Source: an uncultured Christensenellaceae bacterium (GTDB lineage: Bacteria > Bacillota > Clostridia > Christensenellales > UBA3700). From it: 64,000 nt of DNA. Positions 56,300 to 64,000 of this stretch are shown here, piece by piece. Position numbers and translations under genes: made by a program. Each line of letters begins with the position of its first letter. Within the stretch, counting starts at the first letter, position 1. The notes below the pieces were generated by a model that saw only the letters and a list, made by a program, of their open reading frames with translations, did no database searches and was not told the origin of the DNA. Where the stretch lies: the NCBI GenBank assembly GCA_910588015.1, contig CAJUOK010000001.1:1-64000 (forward strand), written 5' to 3'.

Positions 56300-56815
56300 T
56301 CAATAACCTTGACCTTTGAGCGCCTTTTCCAACCTCTTGACTGCCCTGCTGACTCTTTGTCTCGTGGCGCTGTAAGTCAAGTTGATTAAATCGCATATCT
56401 CAAAAAGGCTGTAGCCTTGCAGATAGCGCATTCTTAAAATTTGTTTGTCTATTTCATCGTCAAGCGGCTTGAGTAAATCTTCAAAAAAGTCCAACTTGAT
56501 ATAAGTTTTGTTGTTGTGTCCCAAAGCGTCTTCGCTGTATTCCCTAACTCGATTTATATGTTCTAACTTTCGCAAAAGTATATTTTCGCAACATTTTAAA
56601 ATCCACTGCGTGGGATACTTTATAAATTCTTGATTTTCCGCAATCAAAAACAGTTTGCAGAAAAAATCTTGCGCAACGTCTTCTGCAATATCCAGTCTGT
56701 AATTAACATTTAAATGAAAAACTGCTCTTTTATAATAGAAATTATATATTTTCTCAAACGCTTTTGTATCCTTATTAATCAACTTAAGTAATTTGTTAAA
56801 CTCTTCTGCGTCCAT
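56300..56815 (-). CDS. ECF-type RNA polymerase sigma factor
   Basis: A 171-aa sigma-70 family protein with only regions 2 and 4. Region 2 is YNFYYKRAVFHLNVNYRLDIAEDVAQDFF, here split as a helical -10-binding core with the AEDVAQDFF element. Region 4 is MRYLQGYSLFEICDLINLTY with SATRQRVSRAVKRLEK, the -35-binding HTH. AAGGA six bases before the ATG at 56815 makes it preferable to the upstream start at 56836. No anti-sigma gene is adjacent. It may control surface-protein genes such as its downstream neighbour, though that gene has a normal housekeeping-type promoter. Confidence 0.88.
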   Translation of the reverse strand: MDAEEFNKLLKLINKDTKAFEKIYNFYYKRAVFHLNVNYRLDIAEDVAQDFFCKLFLIAENQEFIKYPTQWILKCCENILLRKLEHINRVREYSEDALGHNNKTYIKLDFFEDLLKPLDDEIDKQILRMRYLQGYSLFEICDLINLTYSATRQRVSRAVKRLEKALKGQGY

Positions 56816-57060
56816 TTTTATCCTTGCGTAAACCAAATAATATACCTATTATATCAGCTAAAACAAAAATTGACAAATAATTTACAGAAATTCTTCTAGA
56901 ATTGGCATATTTTGATTAAATTTTATCCATATCAAACGAATTTTGTAAAAAATAACCGTGTGTTAGCAAAGCTTATCAGTCAAGGTTTTACATAGGTACA
57001 ACTTGACGAAATATCTCGCCGTAAAATTTTTTCTGTTGTTCACCGTCGGGCTTTTTCCGT

Positions 57061-57103
57061 AAAAAAATACGCCTTCCGTTGCGTATAACTTTGGAGGCGT
57101 ATT
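57061..57103 (-). terminator. Terminator of rubrerythrin gene
   Basis: An AATACGCCT/AGGCGTATT hairpin is followed on the minus strand by seven T, just past the rubrerythrin stop. The rest of 56837-57060 shows no gene. Confidence 0.7.
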
Positions 57104-57135
57104 CCTTAAATTCTTACTGCTTAAAAATACAATTC

Positions 57136-57672
57136 TTAATAATTCTTGGCGTTGATTTCGAAATAACTTTGCGGATGGTCGCACACCGGACAGGTTTGCG
57201 GAGCCTTGGTGCCTACGACGATATGTCCGCAATTGCGGCACTCCCAAACTTTGACCTCGCTCTTTTCGAATACAGAAGCCGTCTCAACGTTTTTGAGCAA
57301 CGCGCGATATCTCTCTTCGTGATTTTTTTCTATTACGCCAACTGCGCGGAATTTTGCAGCCAACTCGGGAAAACCTTCTTTCTCGGCAGTCTTTGCAAAA
57401 TCTTCATACATATCCGTCCATTCAAAATTTTCTCCGTTTGCAGCTTCGGCAAGATTTTGGGCAGTGTTGCCAATGCCTTGCAATTCTTTGAGCCACATTT
57501 TGGCGTGTTCTTTTTCGTTGTCTGCCGTCTTTGTAAATATAGACGATATTTGCTCATAGCCCTCTTTCTTTGCTACAGAAGCAAAATAAGTATATTTATT
57601 TCTCGCTTGCGACTCTCCCGCGAATGCCGCTTGCAAATTTTTTTCGGTTTGCGTTCCTTGATATTTGCTCAT
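57136..57672 (-). CDS. rbr: Rubrerythrin
   Basis: A 178-aa classical rubrerythrin. The N-terminal diiron ferritin-like domain has the usual glutamates in [11 protein letters not shown] and [10 protein letters not shown], plus EKNHEERY later. The C-terminal rubredoxin-like iron site is CRNCGH followed by CPVCDH. It reduces hydrogen peroxide in the cytoplasm of anaerobes using reduced electron carriers. AAGGAG precedes the ATG. It is monocistronic. Confidence 0.96.
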   Translation of the reverse strand: MSKYQGTQTEKNLQAAFAGESQARNKYTYFASVAKKEGYEQISSIFTKTADNEKEHAKMWLKELQGIGNTAQNLAEAANGENFEWTDMYEDFAKTAEKEGFPELAAKFRAVGVIEKNHEERYRALLKNVETASVFEKSEVKVWECRNCGHIVVGTKAPQTCPVCDHPQSYFEINAKNY

Positions 57673-57724
57673 TTAAGTTCTCCTTGTCGCTTTTATATAT
57701 TGACTTATAAAAGCATTTTTATTC

Positions 57725-57753
57725 ATTATAATTCAACCGACAACGTTTGTCAA
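57725..57753 (-). promoter_or_regulatory. Consensus promoter of rubrerythrin
   Basis: On the minus strand TTGACA and TATAAT both match consensus exactly with a 17-base spacer, overlapping the end of ispE. It predicts strong expression. No clear PerR box is seen. Confidence 0.75.
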
Positions 57754-57764
57754 TGCGAAGAATA

Positions 57765-58550
57765 TCAAGAAATTATTATTCCTTTGGATTGCGTACGCGC
57801 AACTCTTGCAAATGCATAGCCGTTCAAATTGCTCAAGCATTTTTTTGCTCTGTCCTCGCAGTCGAATACTCCGACATACGCGCTGCCGCTGCCTGTCATA
57901 AACACCTTGTCGGTATATTTTTGCAAATCTCTGCGCGCAACTGCAATTTCGGGTACAAGCGCCGTCGCCGCTCTTTCCAACACGTTGAAATGCTCGCCCT
58001 CTCTGTCGCCGCCGATTTCGTCATATTTGCGATATATATCGCGAGTCGAAGCTCCCGCCGTCTTCTGCGCGACGACCAACGTCATTGAAGGAATATCCAT
58101 AGGTTGGACTATCTCTCCCACTCCTCTTACACGCGCGCCGCCGCCGTAACACATATAAGGCGCGTCGCACCCTACTTTGAGCGCCAAAGGCATAAGCTCG
58201 GCAAGAGGTATGCCGAAAAGCCGACTTGCGCATACAAAAACTCCGCTCGCGTCGGCTGACGAACCTCCCATACCCGCCGAAAAAGGTATGCCCTTGGCAA
58301 TATTCACCCTCATTCTCACGCCGTATGTATCTTGCAATAGCTTTAGCGCCTTGCTCGCCGTGTTGCCGTCGCCCGCAATTTTTCCGTCCATAAAAGCCTG
58401 CGACGCGTCGCTCTTGCTCGCGCGCAACTCGTCGAATATATCAATGGAAGTCATCGTCATATCCAAAATATGATAACCATCTTCTCGCAATCCCGTTATA
58501 TCCAAAGATAAATTGATTTTTGCGTTTACCAAAAGCTTTATATCGTCCAT
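57765..58550 (-). CDS. ispE: 4-diphosphocytidyl-2-C-methyl-D-erythritol kinase
   Basis: A 261-aa GHMP kinase of the MEP isoprenoid pathway. It phosphorylates CDP-methylerythritol with ATP. The signatures are VNAKINLSLDITGLREDGYH at the N-terminus, the ATP-binding PFSAGMGGSSADASG near 90-105, and FMTGSGSAYVGVF near the C-terminus. It is slightly shorter than the usual 280-290 residues but complete. It indicates that the host makes isoprenoids by the MEP route. Confidence 0.95.
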   Translation of the reverse strand: MDDIKLLVNAKINLSLDITGLREDGYHILDMTMTSIDIFDELRASKSDASQAFMDGKIAGDGNTASKALKLLQDTYGVRMRVNIAKGIPFSAGMGGSSADASGVFVCASRLFGIPLAELMPLALKVGCDAPYMCYGGGARVRGVGEIVQPMDIPSMTLVVAQKTAGASTRDIYRKYDEIGGDREGEHFNVLERAATALVPEIAVARRDLQKYTDKVFMTGSGSAYVGVFDCEDRAKKCLSNLNGYAFARVARTQSKGIIIS

Positions 58551-58677
58551 ACGACAATAATATCATTATCGCATAAAAATTTCAATATGCTAAAATCAAT
58601 ATTTTCATAAAAATTTATCCGTCGATATTCTCGACGGACGTTATCATTGGCATATGTCATTTAAGCAAAATTTCAAA

Positions 58678-58839
58678 TCAATCAATACATTTGATTTTAA
58701 GCTCAAATCTTTGTCCGTTGTTAAAAACTAAATGCAAAGCCTGTCCGTCATTTGTAAAAGTACCAAAATAATGCTCTTTTATCAAAGCCTTAATATCCAT
58801 CAGCAAATCTTGCGCAGACACTACTGTAGAGTTTTCCAT
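58678..58839 (-). CDS. Small hypothetical protein (53 aa)
   Basis: A short frame starting MENSTVVSAQDLLMDIKALI and ending in RFELKIKCID. A perfect GGAGG lies five bases before the ATG, and the codon use looks normal. The sequence suggests one helix followed by a small beta hairpin. It is transcribed divergently from the tandem-HTH regulator at 58970 and shares its control region, so the regulator may control it. It is not recognised. Confidence 0.65.
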   Translation of the reverse strand: MENSTVVSAQDLLMDIKALIKEHYFGTFTNDGQALHLVFNNGQRFELKIKCID

Positions 58840-58896
58840 ATTTTACCTCCTTTTGTTAATCGCAATTCTTTTGTATTTGCGTATGTTAATTATACA

Positions 58897-58941
58897 CCCC
58901 CCACTAACGGCAAATCAACTATTTTTTGTCATTTGTGGGGG
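58897..58941. promoter_or_regulatory. Divergent control region with CCCCCAC/GTGGGGG inverted repeat
   Basis: The arms CCCCCAC (58898-58904) and GTGGGGG (58935-58941) are separated by 30 AT-rich bases, with CAAAT and ATTTG adding to the symmetry. They lie between the 53-aa gene and the HTH regulator. A likely operator for that regulator (inference). Confidence 0.5.
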
Positions 58942-58969
58942 ATAATTTCAATGATAGGAGTACGAATTT

Positions 58970-59413
58970 ATGGATATTTTGTCGAATTTTGTCGATAATT
59001 TAAAAGACCTTATGCTAGATACCAATTTAACAGTTAAAGATTTATGCAAAAACGTTGATATAGGATTATCGGAATGTTATAGATGCTTGAGAAAAGAGAA
59101 TTTACCAGCATTTAGAACAATTATTAAGATTTCTGATTATTTTTGTTGTTCGATAGATTACATCTTGGGTATTGCTCCATATTTGAGCGAAGATAAATTG
59201 AATTATACACCGCCGTTTAAAGTTGCTTTTGCGCAAATTCTAAAAGAATACAAAATATCGCGTTATCAACTTAATAAACATACGAAAATTTCCAACTCTC
59301 GAATAGACGACTGGTATAGCGGCAAACATTTACCGAATTTGGACAACGTAATAAAACTTGCACAATATTTTGACTGCACTATAGACAGATTATTGGGACG
59401 GGAATACAGATAA
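58970..59413 (+). CDS. Tandem XRE-type HTH regulator
   Basis: A 147-aa protein made of two helix-turn-helix halves. Residues 1-65 contain LTVKDLCKNVDIGLSECYRC, then FCCSIDYILGI. Residues 80-145 contain ISRYQLNKHTKISNSRIDDW, then FDCTIDRLLGRE. Each half ends in the same IDxxLG motif, showing an internal duplication. AGGAG precedes the ATG. It probably acts as a repressor at the inverted repeat just upstream. Confidence 0.82.
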   Translation: MDILSNFVDNLKDLMLDTNLTVKDLCKNVDIGLSECYRCLRKENLPAFRTIIKISDYFCCSIDYILGIAPYLSEDKLNYTPPFKVAFAQILKEYKISRYQLNKHTKISNSRIDDWYSGKHLPNLDNVIKLAQYFDCTIDRLLGREYR

Positions 59414-59577
59414 GCGCGATAAAAAAATATATTACGCTAATTTACTCCATAACTTAAATTAAAAATTGCTAACGCTCTAACGCATAAGCGTTATCTTCGC
59501 CGTAAATTTCCCTTTTCTACAAATTGTAGACTAATGACGCATTGATTAAAAAACGCAAATACATATGCCAAAAAATA

Positions 59578-60465
59578 TCAAGGCAACTTTCTTCCCATTG
59601 AATGATAAAGCTCGTACCATTCGTTACGCGTGAGCGTTATGTCTTTTGCCTTGGCTATCTCCGTCACTCGCTCCGGCTTCGTCGTGCCGTTGACGACCGC
59701 AAATCCCGCAGGATGTTTTAAAAGCCAAGCTGCGGCTATCGCATTGGGCGTAACCTCGTATTTGAACGCCAATTCTTTGAGCGCTTTGTTTAGCTTGGGA
59801 TAGCGAATATCTCCTAAATAAGATTTCTTGGCGCCTTTATAAGGCGAATAACACTGTATTTGCACGCTATTCATTCTGCAATAGTCGAGCGTGCCTCCGT
59901 CGCGGTTGACGCCGCTGTCGTTGAATCTGTTGTAATTCATTCCGTATTCTATCATAGGACAGTGATATACGCTTACCCTTACTTGGTTAAATTTCAATTT
60001 CTGTTTGCAACCCGACTGCAAAAGAGCTATCTGACTGCCTGAAAAATTGCTTACGCCGAATTCGTCGACAAGTCCCTCTCTTTGAAGTTTATCAAACGCC
60101 TTTGCCGTCTCTTCGGGATTGAAAAGAGCGTCGGGACGGTGAATCAAAAATCTGTCTACTTTTTCCACTCCCAATCTCTTTATGCTCTTGAGCACGCAAT
60201 CGACAAGGTAGTTGGCGCTGTTGTCGTAACGGTGACAAGACAAGTCTTTGACAATTCCGCCTTTGGTCTGAATTATAATTTTTTCTCTCAAACGCGAATC
60301 TTCTTTGAGCGCCTTGCCGAAAGCAATTTCGCACTCGCCTCCGCCGTATATGTCCGCGTGGTCAAAAACGTTGATTCCGTTTTGCAAATTGGTTTCTATG
60401 AGTTCTCTCACCTGCGCGGCAGTCATATCCTTTATGCGCATACATCCTTGAATAAACTTATCCAT
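59578..60465 (-). CDS. Aldo/keto reductase (YdhF-like)
   Basis: A 295-aa NAD(P)H-dependent oxidoreductase with a TIM-barrel. The catalytic tetrad is visible: D and Y in FDHADIYGGGECE, K in IIQTKGG, H in FLIHRPD. The cofactor-binding end has NGTTKPERV. The family reduces carbonyls; the physiological substrate is unknown. The frame is open to 60567, but the ATG at 60465 follows AGAGGTG and begins at the normal family position. Confidence 0.9.
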   Translation of the reverse strand: MDKFIQGCMRIKDMTAAQVRELIETNLQNGINVFDHADIYGGGECEIAFGKALKEDSRLREKIIIQTKGGIVKDLSCHRYDNSANYLVDCVLKSIKRLGVEKVDRFLIHRPDALFNPEETAKAFDKLQREGLVDEFGVSNFSGSQIALLQSGCKQKLKFNQVRVSVYHCPMIEYGMNYNRFNDSGVNRDGGTLDYCRMNSVQIQCYSPYKGAKKSYLGDIRYPKLNKALKELAFKYEVTPNAIAAAWLLKHPAGFAVVNGTTKPERVTEIAKAKDITLTRNEWYELYHSMGRKLP

Positions 60466-60639
60466 ACAACACCTCTTCAATGTTATTTTATCACACGCAA
60501 ATATACATATCAATACGCGTCTTGTAAAAGTAATATAAAAAGTGCAAATTTTGTGTAAAGTTTTCAACGCAATAAATTAAAAACAGACTGTCGAAATTAT
60601 TTCCGACAGTCTGCAAGTCTTAACATTTAATGTCTTGAC

Positions 60640-63600
60640 TTATTTCTTTTTATTTTTGTCCGCGCCTGACTTTGCCGTCGGTTTGGAAGCGCTCTTGGTT
60701 GCAGCGCTCTTAGTTGTAGCGCTCTTGATAGTTGAATTCTGTCTTGAGCTTTGCGCAGGCTTGCTTGGAGTAGTCGTCGTTCTTGTCGGTCTTTCATCAA
60801 AAGCTTTTGACGTAGAAGATACGCTTGAACGCGTCTTTACGCTTGCAGCTGCGACAACTTGCTGCTCTTTCTTTTTCTTCATCACAAAGAACACCGCAAG
60901 AGCTATCGCAACTACAGCTATGACTGCAACAACGCATCCTATTACTATGCCCGCCACATTGGACTTTTCGCCGCTCGGCTCTGTTACCGTAGGTACAAAA
61001 TCAGACTTTTCACCGTATGCAATCGAAAAACCGCTTTTTGCATAATCGTCCATAATCTGTTGCGACTTGAAGGTAACCTCCAACATATTGTTTGCTTCGA
61101 TATCGGATTTTGCAAGTCTGAGTTTGCCGTCTTGATAATATTGAGAGTCTATAACTTTGCCGTTGAGACGCACGCAAGCGATACCGTAACCGTTGTCGGG
61201 AGTGATGTCGTAAACGATTGCGTCGCTGACTTGGATGATTCCGCTCTTGCCGTCCGCGGTTATCTTTCCGCCGACCTCGCCGTTGACGTAAGCGTATACG
61301 TTAGACGTTTTGCTTTCCTCGACAGCCGCGCTGGAGTTTTTGATTTGTACGATAGTAAACGGACTGAAGCTCTCGACTCTCGCGATAAGACCGTATTCGG
61401 TTACTATTACGGGAATTTCTTCCACTCCTGTAATATTGCCTGCATTGTCGTGCTTATAGTGATAAATCTTGAACGTTGTGCCTGCGTCGTCGGGGCTGTA
61501 GCCTTCGGGGAAACCGAATGCAACCTGCATATAACTGCCGTTTGGCACTTTTTGTACCACGCCGCATATCTGCAAATTGATTTCGTAAGTCGACGAAGCC
61601 ATAATCTCATCGTCTTTGACTCCCGTTTCTTGTTTTAACACCTCGTCCATTGTCTCTTCCTGTTGAGCCGTGGGCTTGCTTGCTACAAGCAAAAGCTGAC
61701 TGCGTTGACTTGCCGCATAATATTTGCCGTTTTCGTCTTTAAAGTCAGTGACGGATACGTCGGAATTATCCAAGAGATTGGGTTGACCGAATACGTTCAT
61801 ATACAGTCTGCCGTCATTGAAAATCTTGCTGCACACAACGCTCTTTCCACTGAAAGAATACGACACCGGGTCGGGAATCTTTTTAGAATTAGCTCCCACG
61901 AGACCGACGGGCGTAAAATAATACGACTCGGAATTGTGTATATACATTCTGCTAGGCGTGAAAGTAAATGTAATCGTCTTGTCTCCGTCCCATTTTAAGT
62001 TCTCGACTTTAGCGCTCTCTTTTACGGTATCGTTGCCGCGCAAAGTATAAAAATCCAATTCGATTTGCTCCAACGTTACACCTGCGTCAAGTTCGAGCTT
62101 TGTATTGTAGACTATCTTTATATCATAAGTTCTATCCACCGGCCAAGTGCCTGAATTCGAAGGATAAGTGCCGGCTGCGCCGGGAGCAGGATTATAAGAA
62201 CCGAATCCCTCGTTGCGATAAGGCACAGTGGGTTGAGTGATGAAATCTTCATCCGTAAGCGTCTCTGAATTATATGCAACCACTTTAAATCCAGTAAAGA
62301 TATCGCCTGCTTTATCGGGAGCGCGTCTTATCAACGCAAATTTGATATATTCCATACTCGAGCTGAGTCCTTCCATCTTGCTCTCCGTATCCGTTATCAC
62401 ATAATCCACGGGATTGCCCATTTCGTCTGCAGCATTTTTTACGGCAATAAAGTTTACCCAGTCGGACCATACAGTTTCTTTGCCGCCGTCGCGAATACCG
62501 AAACTGTATGCGAGATATTTGCCTTCTTCTTGAAGTTTGAGCGCGCCTTTTCCCTCAAACGAAACGCTTAAATCCAACGTCTTGCCTTGGTCGTCGGTGT
62601 CGTTGTAAGAACCGACTATGTTCATACCGTTTTCGTCGTCGTCCACTCCGAAATTATACGGTTTCAAAGCGGGATAACGCAATTCGAATCCCGAAGAAGA
62701 TACAGAGCCGTCTTCAATGTGAGTATCAAACATATTCTGACCGCCAAGCAAAATCCACGGAGAATTTGCAGACGCGGAATTATAAGTTACGTCAACTGCG
62801 TACCACATACCTTCGACTTGAACGTAATTCCACATATGAGGTTGGAAGTCTTGACTTCCCTTCTTTGCAGTCGCATAGCCCGCTACGCATACGCAAGGAA
62901 TCTCCAATCTGTCCATTATGGTCTTAAAACTCTTTGCATAGCCTTCGCATACCGATTCGCGGTTTACCAAAGCTCCGTAAGAGGTAAATATAAAATCAGC
63001 TTTGGGAGTGTCGATATTTCTGTCTCCCTCTACCTTGGTACCGAAACCGTAGGTGTTGTTTTCGCTGATATACTTATTGACATATTCTATCTTTTCTTTT
63101 ACTCCGCCCAATGCTTCGGCGCCTTTGACTACTTTGGCGATTTCGGCTTCGTAATTTTTGATTGCGTCGTTTATCAACGATTCGCTATTGAGGCTTTCGC
63201 TTCTGTACATTGTCAAAACTCTGCTCGAATCGAGGTACCCGACATACTCGCCGCCTTGCTGACCCGCGGAGATAGATACGGAAAATACGTCTATGTAGAA
63301 CAAATCGGGATTGTCCATATAAAACGCGTCGCGTCCCATACCGAAAGACTTTGCAAGTCTGTTATTATCCGCGCCGTTGACATATGCCTCAACTTCCGCT
63401 TTGGTCGCAACGTTGTTGGCAATCAAATCGTACTTGAGAGTACCCTTTTTGAATTCGCCGTTGTTGGCGAGAGTCTCAAATGCCTTATAGAACCTTTCGG
63501 CAATCGGGTCAATTGAAATTTGGTCGTAATAATACTTATAGGCAACGTTTGTGTCAGTGTCAGCCAAAGCGTAATCCCCGAGTATCAAACACGAACCGAC

Positions 63601-63666
63601 AATTATCAATACTGCTATGGCAATTACCGTTGACAAAACGCCTAAACGCCTTGTTAAAGATTTCAT
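60640..63666 (-). CDS. Membrane-anchored transglutaminase-like surface protein
   Basis: A 1008-aa protein. A signal segment (residues 10-33, GVLSTVIAIAVLIIVGSCLIL) leads into a transglutaminase-like cysteine domain with the C-H-D triad: VCEGYAKSF near 234, PHMWNYV near 278, YAVDVTYNS near 290. Unassigned beta-rich domains follow, then a TM helix at about 908-933 and a basic cytoplasmic tail rich in S, T, K and P. Such domains can cross-link or cleave proteins at the cell surface. It shares its general plan (signal, long ectodomain, TM, KKKK) with the 2776-aa protein. GGAGG precedes the ATG. Confidence 0.85.
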   Translation of the reverse strand: MKSLTRRLGVLSTVIAIAVLIIVGSCLILGDYALADTDTNVAYKYYYDQISIDPIAERFYKAFETLANNGEFKKGTLKYDLIANNVATKAEVEAYVNGADNNRLAKSFGMGRDAFYMDNPDLFYIDVFSVSISAGQQGGEYVGYLDSSRVLTMYRSESLNSESLINDAIKNYEAEIAKVVKGAEALGGVKEKIEYVNKYISENNTYGFGTKVEGDRNIDTPKADFIFTSYGALVNRESVCEGYAKSFKTIMDRLEIPCVCVAGYATAKKGSQDFQPHMWNYVQVEGMWYAVDVTYNSASANSPWILLGGQNMFDTHIEDGSVSSSGFELRYPALKPYNFGVDDDENGMNIVGSYNDTDDQGKTLDLSVSFEGKGALKLQEEGKYLAYSFGIRDGGKETVWSDWVNFIAVKNAADEMGNPVDYVITDTESKMEGLSSSMEYIKFALIRRAPDKAGDIFTGFKVVAYNSETLTDEDFITQPTVPYRNEGFGSYNPAPGAAGTYPSNSGTWPVDRTYDIKIVYNTKLELDAGVTLEQIELDFYTLRGNDTVKESAKVENLKWDGDKTITFTFTPSRMYIHNSESYYFTPVGLVGANSKKIPDPVSYSFSGKSVVCSKIFNDGRLYMNVFGQPNLLDNSDVSVTDFKDENGKYYAASQRSQLLLVASKPTAQQEETMDEVLKQETGVKDDEIMASSTYEINLQICGVVQKVPNGSYMQVAFGFPEGYSPDDAGTTFKIYHYKHDNAGNITGVEEIPVIVTEYGLIARVESFSPFTIVQIKNSSAAVEESKTSNVYAYVNGEVGGKITADGKSGIIQVSDAIVYDITPDNGYGIACVRLNGKVIDSQYYQDGKLRLAKSDIEANNMLEVTFKSQQIMDDYAKSGFSIAYGEKSDFVPTVTEPSGEKSNVAGIVIGCVVAVIAVVAIALAVFFVMKKKKEQQVVAAASVKTRSSVSSTSKAFDERPTRTTTTPSKPAQSSRQNSTIKSATTKSAATKSASKPTAKSGADKNKKK

Positions 63667-63692
63667 AAAACCTCCAATTAATATTTTTCCAT

Positions 63693-63721
63693 ATTATACA
63701 CAATAATATTAGAATATGCAA
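63693..63721 (-). promoter_or_regulatory. Promoter of the transglutaminase-like gene
   Basis: On the minus strand TTGCAT and TATAAT are spaced by 17 bases, about 27 bases before the ATG. Confidence 0.65.
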
Positions 63722-63808
63722 GCTCTTTGCCACTTGTTATATATGATAATAAACTTAAAATTTTAATTAAAATTTCTCTGCAACTATAAAACTTTTTCAA
63801 TACGTTAT

Positions 63809-63842
63809 TAAAAGGAAGCAAATGTGCTTTGCTCCCTTTTAA
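63809..63842 (-). terminator. Terminator behind the LysM gene
   Basis: An AAAAGGAAGCAAA/TTTGCTCCCTTTT hairpin with one wobble pair, followed by T-rich sequence on the minus strand. Confidence 0.75.
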
Positions 63843-63884
63843 CGTATAAATATAACAGTTTATTTGCCATTGGCGCAGGCAATA

Positions 63885-64000
63885 TCAAACTTCTCTGTAA
63901 ATGACTATTCTTTCATCTCCCTGCATTACTTCTCCAAGCTCTGCATTCTGTTCCATAATACTTTCGATAGACATTCCCAACGTCTTTGCGACCTGCCATA
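63885..64000 (-). CDS. C-terminal end of a LysM-type protein (partial)
   Basis: Only the last 38 codons lie in the window. They read WQVAKTLGMSIESIMEQNAE, then LGEVMQGDERIVIYREV-stop, a typical LysM repeat (VAKxLGxSxExIMEQN, then GxRIVIY). LysM domains bind peptidoglycan. The rest of the gene lies to the right of the window. Confidence 0.7.
   Translation of the reverse strand, partial: WQVAKTLGMSIESIMEQNAELGEVMQGDERIVIYREV

Noticed and set aside
62587..63516. 309-codon plus-strand frame opposite the transglutaminase-like gene
   Set aside because: Antisense shadow. The minus-strand gene has signal peptide, catalytic triad and anchor in the right places.

Overview
The window looks like a low-GC, anaerobic, Gram-positive clostridial chromosome (inference). 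The grounds are perfectly spaced TTGACA/TATAAT-type promoters, strong GGAGG ribosome sites, a rubrerythrin, an MEP-pathway ispE, and very large wall- or membrane-anchored proteins with MBG-like repeats. Two compartments are visible. Positions from about 105 to 45,700, directly behind a tRNA-Ser(UGA), are very AT-rich and hold almost only conflict, defence and mobility genes. Positions from about 45,700 to 64,000 have visibly higher GC, longer ordinary operons and core functions.

Island, left to right: an HNH-TPR-GreAB_C-like-PIN giant protein (327-3875); a decayed integrase tail (about 3960-4027); a HEPN/nucleotidyltransferase pair (4175-5589); a DEDD-exonuclease/RecQ/UvrD triple fusion (5745-10553); a tyrosine integrase with excisionase and candidate arm-type repeats (10694-13040). 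Next is a five-gene minus-strand operon (22492 down to 13274) of PLD/SF2 helicase, Eco57I-like adenine methylase, an 85-aa protein, a PD-(D/E)xK nuclease and a DUF2326-like SMC ATPase. A complete Wadjet system jetABCD (29097-22654) follows, then a small serine-recombinase-like orphan and a DUF3990 toxin with an HTH antitoxin behind a textbook promoter/operator.

Further right, a roughly 4-kb cassette bounded by 47-bp direct repeats carries a restriction-nuclease/TPR protein and a ruined hipBA locus. It is followed by an XRE/aminoglycoside-phosphotransferase fusion with a coupled small partner, 2.5 kb of decayed sequence, and a four-gene operon of adenine methylase, double-GHKL ATPase, receiver protein and HNH nuclease (45457-40591).

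Host part: a two-TM protein with a duplicated domain and a 2776-aa MBG-repeat surface protein containing a G9 homopolymer; an ECF sigma factor; rubrerythrin; ispE; a 53-aa gene; a tandem-HTH regulator; an aldo/keto reductase; a membrane-anchored transglutaminase-like protein; and the tail of a LysM protein. The strongest candidates for an undescribed system are the five-gene methylase/helicase/nuclease/SMC operon and the methylase-GHKL-receiver-HNH operon. No function here has been tested; assignments rest on motifs read by eye.
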